A stretch of DNA of 64,000 nucleotides from Pseudomonadota bacterium. Its GTDB lineage: Bacteria > Pseudomonadota > Gammaproteobacteria > Pseudomonadales > Oceanobacteraceae. Shown here piece by piece: positions 30,701-40,485 of this stretch. The stretch spans positions 248,001 through 312,000 of the forward strand of contig JAIXHJ010000004.1 in NCBI GenBank assembly GCA_030145845.1. The letters are read 5' to 3'. The notes beneath the pieces are model-generated. The model made no database searches and was not told the origin of the DNA. It saw nothing but the letters and a program-made list of their open reading frames with translations. The position numbers and the translations under genes were made by a program. Every line of letters starts with the position of its first letter. Position 1 is the stretch's first letter.

Positions 30701-30852
30701 TCCACCGCCTCGGCTTCATAAGGCGGAATAAATTCCTTACGGATGGACAGCGACATCAGGAAACCACCGATGATCAGAAATGCCATCAGCAGGTTCGGTG
30801 CCACACCGTGACGCGCCATCCACGCCAGCGGGCCGGTATAACGCAGGCTCAT
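27715..30852 (-). CDS. RND family efflux pump inner-membrane protein (second system)
   Basis: 1045 residues with the full RND layout. FIVALGIVVDDAIIAGENIYEH in TM4 holds the proton-relay Asp residues, and GIVALAGVVVNDSLILIDYANR marks TM11. It resembles the large HAE1/AcrB-like group common in Pseudomonas-type bacteria. Its start overlaps the adaptor stop by 4 bases (ATGA), giving a tightly coupled TolC-adaptor-pump operon. Substrate unknown. Confidence 0.93.
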   Translation of the reverse strand: MSLRYTGPLAWMARHGVAPNLLMAFLIIGGFLMSLSIRKEFIPPYEAEAVEVTVSYPGATPAEMEQGVVLPIENELADIDGLKEVTVRITQGSAAIVAELENGTDKQQAYQDIQQAVNRISTFPAQMETPIVSVVSRSIDVIELALFGPLDKFGLKRLAEDIKDQLLESPQVSKITLRGSPDEEIHVEVRQQDLERYGLSLSQVAAVISSNALEQSAGSVKTAGGDILVTLDDRLYWAEEFRHIPLISDASGVQLKLGDIAYVSEGFSDSYDEVTYNGQTSMRLKIYRAENQTPLTVVEAVLARLDDIRPQLPNGVEIIVTDNDGDTYRQRVGLLLKNAIIGLLLVMVLLSLFLEYRLAFWVTMGIPTSFMGALLLLPALDVSINMISMFAFIVALGIVVDDAIIAGENIYEHMQKGMPFMDAAIYGAKEVAMPLAFAILTNVVAFLPLLALPGMMGKLFIAIPIVVVSCFLISWIDALFILPTHLGRLKKRTQTNALDRVQQKVDGVLNRFIHNRYVPVLNASLKAPGITLAVALALGMMVLAWPLSGRMGFSMFPRLEGEYVVATVELAANAPLSQAREVRDLVESRLRDVTDPIEAQGRPLVISVEGDIEGSTVEVEAKLVDTDVRPVNANEIVRRWREAIGEIAGIRSLTFDAERGGGPSGGAGLTVELQGSDTVLLQQASDELAATLAQLSGVKDVASSFTNGKPEWDVELNDLGRSLGLSAEDVAGQIRAALYGARALRQQRQRNEVTVLVRLPESERSYSADIERLRILTAAGSYVPLAEIATLHRGISPSVINRRDSRQVVQVTAEVEPREQIPAVMAVLREDVFPELKGRYPSIDSGFRGRQADTQESMSNLQLYGFFAMLLIYVLLAIPFRSYAQPLLIMAVIPFGAVGAVLGHLILGYSMSIMSVMGIVALAGVVVNDSLILIDYANRRRIESGLSALEAVREAGIRRFRPILLTTLTTFGGLSPMVFETSRQAQFITPMAVSLGFGILFTTFICLLVLPALYVGLDHLLSRLGLSSQHHDSADMVADAPSAHS

Positions 30853-32003
30853 TGTGCGGCTCCATCGCTCTGACGGGTACGGACCGCCATACCCGGCGTG
30901 GCACTGTCGATGCGGTTTTTCAGCAGTTGGTCACCGCTTTCCAGCCCGCTTCCCAGCCAGATCTTTTCGCGGCCACGGAAAATCACCTGCGGCTGGCGTC
31001 TGGCCAGCTGGTTATTGTTCACCACCCACAGCGAACCATCGTCATTCAGCAGCCGGCTGGCCACCACCACGGCCTGCACCGCCCGGCCGGGCAGCCGTAC
31101 ATCAAGATAATCGTTCACCAGCACCGGCGGCTGAGCGGCTGCCAGCGGCTGTTCCAGCTCCAGCAGCACCCGGGCCATACGGTCGGCGTCGTCCACATCC
31201 GGCAGCGTATTCAGAATCCGGGCGTCACGGGTTTTCCCGTTCCAGGATGGCAGACTCAGCTCTGCCGGCGCGTCCGCATTCAACCAGCCAAGAAAGTGGC
31301 GCGGCACTTTGACCTCGATCCACACCCGGCCGGTACCGACCACATCAAACAGTGCACTGCCGCTGCTGGCATAGGTACCGACACTGACCGCGCGGCTGCT
31401 GATGCGGCCGTCAAACGGCATGCGGATTTCCGTCCGCGCCAGACTCAGTTGCGCCTGTTCCAGACTGGCTGCGGCGGACTGTACGGCGGCCTGTGCGGCT
31501 TCCTGCTGCGGCACCCGCAGCACCAGTTCGCGGTCGGTACGGCTCAGTTCACTGGCGGCCAGGGAATATTCTTCTCTGGCCAGATCGCCCTGACCTTTTT
31601 CAATCGCCAGTTCCGATTCAGCCTGCACCAGCGCCGCGTTGGCCTGCTGCACCTGCAGGCGGTAATCCGCCTGTTCAATGCGGGCCAGCACCGTGCCTTT
31701 TTTCAGCACACTGCCGGGGCTGGCATCCGGGTTAACCCAGTCGATACGGCCACTGACCTGGGCGGTCAGGGATACGCTGTCCACGGCACTGACCAGACCA
31801 CCGGTCTGCCAGTAAGGACCGGACATTTCCTGCTGCAGCGGCTGCACATCCACCAGCCGTGCTTTTACTTCCGGAGGCACGCGTGCCGGGCGCGGCGCCG
31901 AGCTGACAATAAAATACGCGCCGGCCATGCCCAGCAGCAGAATGATCAGACCCCACAGCGATTTACGTTTCATCAGGGGAGCTGACGATGCCTGAGTATT
32001 CAT
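30849..32003 (-). CDS. RND efflux periplasmic adaptor (second system)
   Basis: 384 residues with one N-terminal membrane anchor (SLWGLIILLLGMAGAYFIV) rather than a lipobox. Lipoyl halves flank a helical hairpin at about residues 115-190, with barrel and C-terminal domains after it. It starts with ATG within the stop codon of the TolC-like gene (4-base overlap), and its own stop overlaps the pump start in the same way. Confidence 0.92.
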   Translation of the reverse strand: MNTQASSAPLMKRKSLWGLIILLLGMAGAYFIVSSAPRPARVPPEVKARLVDVQPLQQEMSGPYWQTGGLVSAVDSVSLTAQVSGRIDWVNPDASPGSVLKKGTVLARIEQADYRLQVQQANAALVQAESELAIEKGQGDLAREEYSLAASELSRTDRELVLRVPQQEAAQAAVQSAAASLEQAQLSLARTEIRMPFDGRISSRAVSVGTYASSGSALFDVVGTGRVWIEVKVPRHFLGWLNADAPAELSLPSWNGKTRDARILNTLPDVDDADRMARVLLELEQPLAAAQPPVLVNDYLDVRLPGRAVQAVVVASRLLNDDGSLWVVNNNQLARRQPQVIFRGREKIWLGSGLESGDQLLKNRIDSATPGMAVRTRQSDGAAQ

Positions 32004-33409
32004 GCCTGTGGTTCCTTATCGTTGTCGGTGGCGCTGAAGTCGCCATGGCTGACGGCCCGGTACAGCTGAATCCGGCTCTGAACCCGGTTCCAGCGCGCCG
32101 TCAGCACCTGCTGTTCAAGAGAAAGAGTGCTGCGCTGGGCATCCAGCAGGGACAGAAAATCCCCCACCCCTTTACGGTAGCGGTTGTGAATAAAGGCTTC
32201 GGTTTTACGCGCCAGTGCCAGCTGGTTCTGCAGACTCTGCAGACTGTCGGCGCTCTGGCGTTCATCAATCAGCGCCTGCTGCACATCGTCGGCAGCTTCC
32301 AGCAGTGTCTGCTGATAGTCCGCCAGTGCCTGCTGCACAGCAGCCTCGTTTTCTGCCACCACCGCCCGGCGGTTGCCACCATCAATCAGCGGCAGTACCA
32401 GCCCGCCGGCCAGATTGGCCAGCCAGTTATCGAGTACATTGGCCAGTTCCGCATCGGAGCCTGAGTAAGACGCACTGAGGGTAAACCGGGGATAACGGTT
32501 GGCGACTGCGGCTGCCAGCGCGGCATCGGCGCTGCGCACCTGATACCAGGCCTGTTCAACATCCGGCCGGCGACTGAGTGGTGCCAGACTGACCGCACCG
32601 ATCACGGCGGCAGGAACCGGCAGACCATCCTGCTGCGGCGGCAGCTCAGCCTGGCTGAGATGGAACCAGTCACTGTTGCCGGTCCACAACGCCAGCTGCT
32701 GCTGATAAGCGGCTCTGCTGGCTTCGGCAGTGATAATCTCGGCGGCGATGGATTCCAGCAGCTGTTCCTGCTGCCAGACATCGCTCATTTCAGCCTGCCC
32801 CCGACGGAAGCGGCCGCGGACGACCTGCAGGGATTCCTGCAGACGCTGTTGCTGCGCCTGCAGCAGGGCAAGGTTTTCTTTTTCCATCAGCAGTCCGTAC
32901 CAGCTGATAGCTACCTGTGCGGCCACGGTATTGGCCTGGGTACGCAGCGCCGCTTCCGTGGCCAGCACCGACAGCCGCGCCTGATCATCCAGCGCCGACA
33001 CACGGCCCCAGAAATCGACCTCGTATTCAGTGGTCAGCCCGGCAGTCCAGCTGTCAGTGGTGGTGCTTTCCGTCCAGGAGCGGGAACGTTCCAGTGACAG
33101 ATTAAGATCCGGGTACTGACCGGCTCCGGCCTGACGCCAGAGTGCCCGGCTCTGCGCCAGACTGGCCCAGGCGGCCTGCAGACTGAAGTTATTGGCCAGT
33201 CCCTGTGCCACCAGCTGATCCAGCGACGGATCAGCAAAATCTGTCCACCAGTGGACCGGGGCTGTTACTTCCTGAGTGCCGTCGCCGTAGCTGAGGCGCT
33301 GTGGCAGTTCCGGCTGCGGCCGCTCTGATGCCGGCACACCGGCACAGGCCGCCAGCAACAGCGTGCTGCACAACGCGGATAGTCCGGCCACCCTTGTGAA
33401 GTTCCGCAA
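32000..33409 (-). CDS. Outer-membrane efflux channel lipoprotein (TolC/NodT family)
   Basis: 469 residues. The signal peptide ends in the lipobox LLAAC, so it is lipid-anchored to the outer membrane. Two repeats of the OEP domain follow, with long amphipathic helices and two beta-strand hairpins, as in OprM/CusC proteins. Start is TTG at 33409, well supported by AAGGAG 7 bases upstream. First gene of the channel-adaptor-pump operon. Confidence 0.92.
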   Translation of the reverse strand: MRNFTRVAGLSALCSTLLLAACAGVPASERPQPELPQRLSYGDGTQEVTAPVHWWTDFADPSLDQLVAQGLANNFSLQAAWASLAQSRALWRQAGAGQYPDLNLSLERSRSWTESTTTDSWTAGLTTEYEVDFWGRVSALDDQARLSVLATEAALRTQANTVAAQVAISWYGLLMEKENLALLQAQQQRLQESLQVVRGRFRRGQAEMSDVWQQEQLLESIAAEIITAEASRAAYQQQLALWTGNSDWFHLSQAELPPQQDGLPVPAAVIGAVSLAPLSRRPDVEQAWYQVRSADAALAAAVANRYPRFTLSASYSGSDAELANVLDNWLANLAGGLVLPLIDGGNRRAVVAENEAAVQQALADYQQTLLEAADDVQQALIDERQSADSLQSLQNQLALARKTEAFIHNRYRKGVGDFLSLLDAQRSTLSLEQQVLTARWNRVQSRIQLYRAVSHGDFSATDNDKEPQA

Positions 33410-33535
33410 CGGGAATCTCCTTACCCAATACTGACAGTGATGGCGAGCATGATAGGCGGCGCCCCGGCGGAAGAAAACAGGCTTTTACCCATCTTTACCG
33501 CTCCCTGCATTCACTGAAGAACCGCAGGCAGACGG

Positions 33536-34024
33536 TTATTGATGCAGACGTGCGCGTTCGAGTTTCTCTGACAGTGCCACTTCGATAAAAAAGGGGCCGG
33601 CTTTGGTTGCAAAAGGAATCACGATCACCGGGCCGGGAGCATCGTGATGGATGGTATCTTCGCTGCAAAGAACGCCGGGGCTGGCCATCTCAAAATCATA
33701 ACCTTGTTCCCACAGCAGTTTACGCGCCCCTCCGGATAACATGTTGGTCAGCTCACCGGTCAGATCGCGGCAGGTTTCATCCACTTCGGCGATGTCTTCG
33801 CCCAGCATACTGCTGCTGATTTTTATGATGGCTCCGGCGGAAAAGCTGATGGCCAGCGAACCTTTTACGCTTTCACCCGACATCGGAATAATACCGGTCA
33901 GCACGCCCAGCGGCTGTTCATTATCTTTCAGATACGGCTTGCCGTACTCACAGCTGAGTGACGCCATGGTGGCAAGGATATTGTTGATGGTTTCCACAAA
34001 GGGATTAATGAAATCGACTTTCAT
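33536..34024 (-). CDS. CheX-family chemotaxis phosphatase-like protein
   Basis: 162 residues with the CheC/CheX fold. The segment CRDLTGELTNMLSGGARKLL contains the ExxN pair (GELTN) used by CheX to dephosphorylate CheY-P. The N-terminus FINPFVETINNILATMAS is also typical. It may act on the chemotaxis pathway fed by the two receptors in this window, but no che operon is nearby. Confidence 0.88.
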   Translation of the reverse strand: MKVDFINPFVETINNILATMASLSCEYGKPYLKDNEQPLGVLTGIIPMSGESVKGSLAISFSAGAIIKISSSMLGEDIAEVDETCRDLTGELTNMLSGGARKLLWEQGYDFEMASPGVLCSEDTIHHDAPGPVIVIPFATKAGPFFIEVALSEKLERARLHQ

Positions 34025-34085
34025 AAGGGCCCGGGAATCAGCGTTATCATCCCAGTTTAGTCAGGAATAAAGGCCCACAATAGAC

Positions 34086-34107
34086 AAAAAAGGCGCCCGC
34101 AGGCGCC
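34086..34107 (-). terminator. Intrinsic terminator after hpt
   Basis: On the minus strand GGCGCC-TGCG-GGCGCC is followed by six T, about 50 bases past the hpt stop. Confidence 0.85.
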
Positions 34108-34155
34108 CTGTTATAACTGTAAATCCGGTATTTTACGCACCGTTGCAGAAAACGG

Positions 34156-34719
34156 TTACAGGCCTTTAACCGCGTAGATTCCGGCGGCGTTACGCCAGTA
34201 GCCACGGTAGTCCATACCGCAACCGAACACATAGCGGTCTTCCACATCCATGCCGACAAAATCGATTTTAAGATCGGTGTTTTTACGGTCATGGACTTTG
34301 TTCACCAGTACCGCGGTCAGCACTTCTTCTGCGCCCTGCTGCACACAGGATTTCACCACCTCAGCCAGGGTGTTTCCTTCGTCAAAAATATCATCCAGGA
34401 TCAGCACGGTACGGCCGGCCATCGGTACCGACGGCGGCGCCTGCCACTGCAGGTCGGTATGACCACTGGTTTCACCACGGTAACGGGTGGCGTGCATATA
34501 GCCCTGCTCCAGCGGAAAGTTCAGTCGCGTCAGCAGACGGCCGGCCATCACCAGACCACCGTTCATAATGCTGTACACTACCGGCATGCTGTCATGCAGA
34601 CGTTCACTGATTTCCCTGGCCATCTGATCCAGCGCCGCTTCCACTTCGGCATCGGTTTTCAGCAGATCGGCCTCTGCCATTACCTGATTCAGTTCTTCCA
34701 GAGTCAGCGGCTGGGTCAT
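34156..34719 (-). CDS. hpt: Hypoxanthine-guanine phosphoribosyltransferase
   Basis: Purine salvage enzyme that joins PRPP to hypoxanthine or guanine. 187 residues. The PRPP-binding motif VLILDDIFDEGNTLAEV is near residue 98, YSIMNGGLVMAGRL near 48 provides the N-terminal loop, and DRYVFGCGMDYRGYWR near 160 is the base-binding end. AAGG precedes the ATG. Divergent from the slp-like lipoprotein gene. This is the long-N-terminus type seen in Pseudomonas relatives. Confidence 0.93.
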   Translation of the reverse strand: MTQPLTLEELNQVMAEADLLKTDAEVEAALDQMAREISERLHDSMPVVYSIMNGGLVMAGRLLTRLNFPLEQGYMHATRYRGETSGHTDLQWQAPPSVPMAGRTVLILDDIFDEGNTLAEVVKSCVQQGAEEVLTAVLVNKVHDRKNTDLKIDFVGMDVEDRYVFGCGMDYRGYWRNAAGIYAVKGL

Positions 34720-34889
34720 TTGGGTACCTTATTATCACTATCAGCTGTAAAAAGCCGGCTATGGTAGCCAGCCGCCCGGTGCTTAGCAATGACCGCAGGC
34801 TACGGAATCCTGATTCAGATCCTGTGACGCAACCAAAAAAACGTAATATGGTCATATCATAATGATCAGACACCCGTGCGGAGAGCACC

Positions 34890-35444
34890 ATGAAACTGAA
34901 ACCAACCATCCTCCTGATCCCTGCCCTGCTGCTGAGCGCCCTGCTCGGCGGATGCGCCTCCCTGCCCGATGAGGTGGCCGTTGATGATCCCGGTCAGCTG
35001 CCGGCTTTCGCCGACCTGCAGGCCAACCCGGACCAATACAAGGGCCAGCCGGTGGTGCTGGGCGGTATGGTCGTATCGGTCACCAACAGCAGCGACAGCT
35101 CGACGCTGGAAGTACTGCAGCTGCCGCTGTACAGCTCCGGCCGGCCAAAAACCGGTTCCGATCAGACCGGTGGCCGCTTCCGCGCGGTCTTTAGCGGATT
35201 TCTTGATCCTGAGATTTATGCCAACGGCCGCATGGTCACCGTGCGCGGCCAGGTAAGTGGCAGCGAAGAAGACAAAATCGGTGACCACCCCTATACCTAC
35301 CTGATGCTGCAGGGCGACGGCCACTATCTGTGGCGCGAACAGCCGGATGAAGTTCAGGTGCGTTACTACATGGGCATCCAGAGCTACTACCCCTATCCGG
35401 TCTATGTCCGCCCGGCAGCGCCGGCCCGACCAAAAAATCCCTGA
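34890..35444 (+). CDS. Slp-family outer membrane lipoprotein
   Basis: 184 residues with a lipoprotein signal and lipobox ALLGGC (lipidated Cys near residue 22). The rest follows the Slp family: FADLQANPDQYKGQPVVLGGMV, an internal RFRAVFSGFLDPEIYANGRMVTVRGQVSG segment (shortened here for reference: FSGFLDPEIYANGR) and a Tyr/Pro-rich C-terminus. Slp is starvation- and stationary-phase-induced in E. coli. A hairpin terminator follows at 35455-35492. Confidence 0.9.
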   Translation: MKLKPTILLIPALLLSALLGGCASLPDEVAVDDPGQLPAFADLQANPDQYKGQPVVLGGMVVSVTNSSDSSTLEVLQLPLYSSGRPKTGSDQTGGRFRAVFSGFLDPEIYANGRMVTVRGQVSGSEEDKIGDHPYTYLMLQGDGHYLWREQPDEVQVRYYMGIQSYYPYPVYVRPAAPARPKNP

Positions 35445-35454
35445 GCAGGTGCGC

Positions 35455-35492
35455 AGAAAAGCCGCCAGTTTGATATGATACGCGGCTTTTCT
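35455..35492. terminator. Hairpin terminator between slp-like gene and dapE
   Basis: A perfect 11-bp stem AGAAAAGCCGC / GCGGCTTTTCT with a 16-base loop. The loop contains TATGATA, which could be the -10 of a dapE promoter. Confidence 0.65.
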
Positions 35493-35494
35493 GA

Positions 35495-36643
<1,149 letters not shown>

Positions 36644-36648
36644 GCCTC

Positions 36649-37506
36649 ATGTTGAATAAAGTCATAGCCTGCCCGGTCTGCGGGCAGCCTCTGCACGCCT
36701 CCGGCAAACGCTGGAGCTGTGAAAACAACCATTCCTTTGATGAAGCACGGCAGGGGTATCTGAACCTGCTGCTGGCGCAGCACAAGAAATCAAAAGCCCC
36801 CGGCGACACGCTGGAAATGGTCGATGCCCGCCAGCGCCTGCTCGACAGCCAGCTTTACCGGCCGGTCTCCGACATGCTCAATCAGTGGGTACTGGAATGG
36901 GCGCTGCAACAGGAGCAGAACGGGCAGCAGCCGCTGCAGATTGCCGACGTCGGCTGTGGCGAAGGCTATTACACCCAGCGCCTGCACGAAGTCCTGCAGG
37001 ATCACCAGCGCGAACACTGCCTGTACGGTGTCGACATTTCCAAAGATGCCGTACGCCGTGCCGCCCGCCGCAGCCACAGCATCGACTGGCTGGTTGCCAC
37101 CGGCGGCAGACTGCCCTTTGTCGACCACAGTCTGGACCTGATTACCTGTCTGTTCACCAACCTGATGCCGGAAGGCTTCAGTCAGGTGCTGAAACCCGGT
37201 GCCCAGGTGGTGCTGCTCAATACCGGTGGCCATCACCTGTATGAGCTGCGTGAACAGATTTACGACGAGGTCAAAGTCAACCCGCTCAATCCGGCGCCGG
37301 CGATGGAAAAACACGGGTTTACCCTGAGTGGGGAGCAGAACCTGAAATACCAGATCACGCTGAACTCCAACCAGCAGATCATGGATCTGCTGCTGATGAC
37401 CCCGCACCGCTGGAAAGTACGCAATGAGGCATTACAACGCCTGCAGCAGCTGCAGCAACTGACGGTAACGCTGGACGTCGCCCTGCATCAGTTCAGCGCG
37501 CCATAA
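36649..37506 (+). CDS. rlmA: 23S rRNA (guanine-N1)-methyltransferase
   Basis: 285 residues. An N-terminal zinc finger (CPVCGQPL...WSCENNHSFD, residues 5 to 28) and ARQGYLNLLLAQHK are signatures of RlmA (RrmA), which methylates G745 of 23S rRNA in Gram-negatives. SAM-binding motif I IADVGCGEGYYTQ is at about 99-111. It is translated from the same transcript as dapE, with only 5 bases between. Confidence 0.94.
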   Translation: MLNKVIACPVCGQPLHASGKRWSCENNHSFDEARQGYLNLLLAQHKKSKAPGDTLEMVDARQRLLDSQLYRPVSDMLNQWVLEWALQQEQNGQQPLQIADVGCGEGYYTQRLHEVLQDHQREHCLYGVDISKDAVRRAARRSHSIDWLVATGGRLPFVDHSLDLITCLFTNLMPEGFSQVLKPGAQVVLLNTGGHHLYELREQIYDEVKVNPLNPAPAMEKHGFTLSGEQNLKYQITLNSNQQIMDLLLMTPHRWKVRNEALQRLQQLQQLTVTLDVALHQFSAP

Positions 37507-37569
37507 GACCATTGCCAGCCTGACAACGGCTGGCTAGCATAAACGCCTCAGTGCAGATAGCCGGACACC

Positions 37570-38007
37570 ATGACTCAGGTTGATTTTTATATCCTCGCCG
37601 CCCAGACCCACGATGAACGGGCACTGTTTGCCTGCCGGCTGGCCGAAAAAGCCTTCAGCCGCGGTAACCGCGTGCTGATCCAGACCGACAGCGAACAGGC
37701 AGCACGTCAGCTGGATGAACTGCTGTGGACCTTCCGCGAAGAATCCTTTATTCCTCACGCCCTGCTGAGTGGTGACGACGCGGCGGACGACTGCCCGGTG
37801 AACATCGGCTGGCAGCAGGACCCCGGCCACCACCATGACGTGATTCTCAATCTGAGTGCTGAAATGCCCTCATTTTTTGGTCGTTTTCAGCGATTTATTA
37901 ATATTGTGATCCAACAGGACGACGTACTGGACTACACTCGTAATCATTACCGTTTTCTGAAAGACCGGGGTTACCCGATCAACAACATTGATATGAGATT
38001 ACGTTGA
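37570..38007 (+). CDS. holC: DNA polymerase III subunit chi
   Basis: 145 residues. HolC connects the clamp loader to SSB through psi. The pattern VDFYILAAQTHDERALFACRLAEKAF, LDELLWTFREESFIPH and HHDVILNLSAEMPSFFGRF is typical of the family (segments given as markers). Its stop overlaps the next ATG by one base. In many gammaproteobacteria valS follows holC; here a protein of unknown function does. Confidence 0.95.
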   Translation: MTQVDFYILAAQTHDERALFACRLAEKAFSRGNRVLIQTDSEQAARQLDELLWTFREESFIPHALLSGDDAADDCPVNIGWQQDPGHHHDVILNLSAEMPSFFGRFQRFINIVIQQDDVLDYTRNHYRFLKDRGYPINNIDMRLR

Positions 38008-38717
38008 TGAATCCCAACGACCAGAATGAGCAGCCAGCCGACCTGTTGCGCGAACTGGAAACCCTGCAGCGGGTACTGGATGATGCCGCCGGTGATCACG
38101 TTACCGGTGATGGCCGGATTCCGGTACTTGAACCCATGGATGACATCCCGGTCCTGAACGATCTGTTCAATGCCGGTGACACCCCGGTGCTGAAACCGGT
38201 ACAGCGCAGCAGGCCGAAGGATGCGGTTGTGGTCGCCCTGCCGGGTATGGAAAACGCCCTGTCTGACAGTGCAGAACCCGAACCGCCGCTGATCACCGAA
38301 ACCGCGGCCGTGGCAGACGAGCTACCGGCAGCAGCAGAAGCCGCAGCGCCACAAGCTGAGGCAAACGAACTCCCTGTTATTGGCGACACAGAGCCCGCCC
38401 CCGCGGTTATTGCTGAGCCGCCGCCTGCTCCCCCGGCAGCACCACGGCGCACTTCAGGCAACCCCTTCCTGCCGCAGTCGGTGCTCGACCGTCTGACCCA
38501 GGAACGCGAAGCAGCGCAGCACAGCGCCGAGGAAGCGCACCGGACCATGCAGAAGGTCATGGAGCAGAAACAGGAACGGGCACGTAAGACCCTGAATGAT
38601 ATCGGCCGTCAGTTGTCGATGGCCGAGAAAGAAGCGCTGATCAGTCAGCTGGTGGATGAAATGCTGCCGCAACTGGCGGAACGCCTGCGGGAAAAACTGC
38701 GTAAGAATCTCAACTGA
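38007..38717 (+). CDS. Hypothetical protein coupled to holC
   Basis: 236 residues, ATG at 38007 sharing a base with the holC stop. Three zones are visible: an acidic N-terminal part with repeated short motifs (PVLEPMDDIPVLND, TPVLKP), a central Ala/Pro/Glu-rich disordered region (about 85-155), and a helical basic C-terminus (EKEALISQLVDEMLPQLAERL) rich in charged residues. I do not know a function. Position suggests a link with the replisome or simply conserved linkage. Confidence 0.8.
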   Translation: MNPNDQNEQPADLLRELETLQRVLDDAAGDHVTGDGRIPVLEPMDDIPVLNDLFNAGDTPVLKPVQRSRPKDAVVVALPGMENALSDSAEPEPPLITETAAVADELPAAAEAAAPQAEANELPVIGDTEPAPAVIAEPPPAPPAAPRRTSGNPFLPQSVLDRLTQEREAAQHSAEEAHRTMQKVMEQKQERARKTLNDIGRQLSMAEKEALISQLVDEMLPQLAERLREKLRKNLN

Positions 38718-38724
38718 TCCGCCG

Positions 38725-38743
38725 CGGGTGGCCCGGCCACCCG
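38725..38743. terminator. Hairpin between convergent genes
   Basis: CGGGTGGC-CCG-GCCACCCG, an 8-bp GC stem in the 37-base gap between the hypothetical gene and rimO. No T-run is present, so terminator function is uncertain. Confidence 0.4.
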
Positions 38744-38754
38744 CCCGGCTGTCT

Positions 38755-40098
38755 TCACCGCTCCAGCGGTGACGCCCACAGATCGTATTCGTCGGCGTGC
38801 TCGATTTCCACCTCGATAAAATCGCCGGGCTGGCAATCAAAGAAATCGTTCAGGTACACCATACCATCAATGTTTGGTGCATCGCCGACACTGCGCGCCA
38901 CGGCGCCTTCTTCGTCCACCTCATCCACCAGCACCGTCATGCGGCTGCCAATCTTACGCTGCAGTTTGCGCGCACTGATGGCCTGCTGCGCCTGCATAAA
39001 GCGGTCGAAGCGTTCCTGCTGAATCTCTTCCGGCACATGATCCGGCAGATCGTTGGCTTTGGCCCCTTCCACCGGGCTGTATTTAAAGCAGCCGACACGG
39101 TCGAGTTCAGCCTCTTCCAGCCAGTCGAGCAGCAGCTGGAAATCTTCTTCGGTTTCACCCGGGAAGCCGACCACGAAGGTCGAACGGATTACCAGCTCAG
39201 GCACCACCTCACGCCATTTTTTAATGCGTTCCAGCGTGTTTTCCGCGTGCGCCGGACGCTTCATCAGCTTAAGAATACGCGGGCTGGCATGCTGGAACGG
39301 AATATCCAGATACGGCAGGATTTTGCCTTCTGCCATTAACGGCAGAATATCATCCACACTCGGATAGGGGTAAACGTAGTGCAGACGCACCCACACGCCC
39401 ATATCACCCAGCTCTTTGCACAGATCGTAGAGTTTGGTTTTGACCGGCTTACCATCCCAGAAACCGGTGCGGTATTTCATATCCACGCCGTAAGCCGAGG
39501 TATCCTGCGAGATCACCAGCAGCTCTTTGGTGCCGGCGGCCACCAGGCGCTTCGCCTCGTCCAGCACATCACCGATGGGACGGCTGACGTGCTTGCCGCG
39601 CATATCCGGAATGATGCAGAAGGTACAGCTGTGGTTGCAGCCTTCAGAAATTTTCAGATAGGAATAATGGCGCGGGGTCAGCTTCACCCCCTGCGGCGGT
39701 ACCAGCTCGAAAAACGGGTTGTGTTCTTTCTCCACCGGTGGCACCCATTCGTGTACCACGCCCATCACTTCTTCATACGCCTGCGGACCGGTGACGGCGA
39801 GAATGCCCGGGTTCAGCTCTTTGATCGTTTCCGCGTCTTTGCCCTTGCCCATACAGCCAGTGACAATCACCTTACCGTTTTCGGTCATGGCTTCTTTGAT
39901 GGCATCCAGCGATTCCTGCTTGGCGGCATCAATAAAACCACAGGTGTTCACCACCACCACATCGGCGTTGTCGTAGGTATTAACGACTTCATAGCCATCC
40001 ATTTTCAGCTGGGTCAGGATCTTTTCAGAATCCACTAACGCTTTCGGGCAGCCAAGTGAAACCAGGCCAACGCGGCCGCTAGATTTTGCTTCTTTCAT
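38755..40098 (-). CDS. rimO: Ribosomal protein S12 methylthiotransferase
   Basis: 447 residues. Radical-SAM enzyme that adds a methylthio group to Asp of ribosomal protein S12. The N-terminal UPF0004 domain has [12 protein letters not shown], with further cysteines in VVNTCGFI and VTGCMGKG that hold the second Fe-S cluster. The radical-SAM CxxxCxxC is in [19 protein letters not shown] domain closes the chain. I use the ATG at 40098; two codons upstream a TTG and GTG are in frame. The AT-rich island begins just upstream. Confidence 0.96.
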   Translation of the reverse strand: MKEAKSSGRVGLVSLGCPKALVDSEKILTQLKMDGYEVVNTYDNADVVVVNTCGFIDAAKQESLDAIKEAMTENGKVIVTGCMGKGKDAETIKELNPGILAVTGPQAYEEVMGVVHEWVPPVEKEHNPFFELVPPQGVKLTPRHYSYLKISEGCNHSCTFCIIPDMRGKHVSRPIGDVLDEAKRLVAAGTKELLVISQDTSAYGVDMKYRTGFWDGKPVKTKLYDLCKELGDMGVWVRLHYVYPYPSVDDILPLMAEGKILPYLDIPFQHASPRILKLMKRPAHAENTLERIKKWREVVPELVIRSTFVVGFPGETEEDFQLLLDWLEEAELDRVGCFKYSPVEGAKANDLPDHVPEEIQQERFDRFMQAQQAISARKLQRKIGSRMTVLVDEVDEEGAVARSVGDAPNIDGMVYLNDFFDCQPGDFIEVEIEHADEYDLWASPLER

Positions 40099-40485
40099 CA
40101 CCAAAATTCCGGAGAAACACAGGATAGTTTGAATATCCTATGGCTAATACGATGTGCTCTTCTGGCCCCCTAGAGATACTAGATGTGTACATCTGATGAG
40201 GAGATCGAGCTTTCAATTCTGCTTTGGTGCAGGATTATACAGCTGTGCAGAATATTCACCACAGCCCTACTGAATCGTATCCGTGACTTTTAACACTAAA
40301 AAAACAAAATAACCTTAGAAAGTGAAAGGAAACAATCGAGCAACACACAAGTCAGATTCAACATCACGCAATGACTCAAGTTTTCCTGACCAAATCACGC
40401 ATTGATAGCCGTATGTACAAAAACCCACCCACCACCATGAGATTAACCTAGACGAATCAGGTTGGGAGAATGACATTAAGATAAA
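40099..40485. other. AT-rich intergenic region between rimO and the island
   Basis: 387 bases without a gene. It holds the rimO promoter and the 3' end of the island. AGATGT-GT-ACATCT is a palindrome at 40181-40194. AACCT/AGGTT (40445-40463) forms a weak hairpin just after the TOPRIM gene stop. I see no tRNA, integrase site or clear direct repeat marking an integration. Confidence 0.45.
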
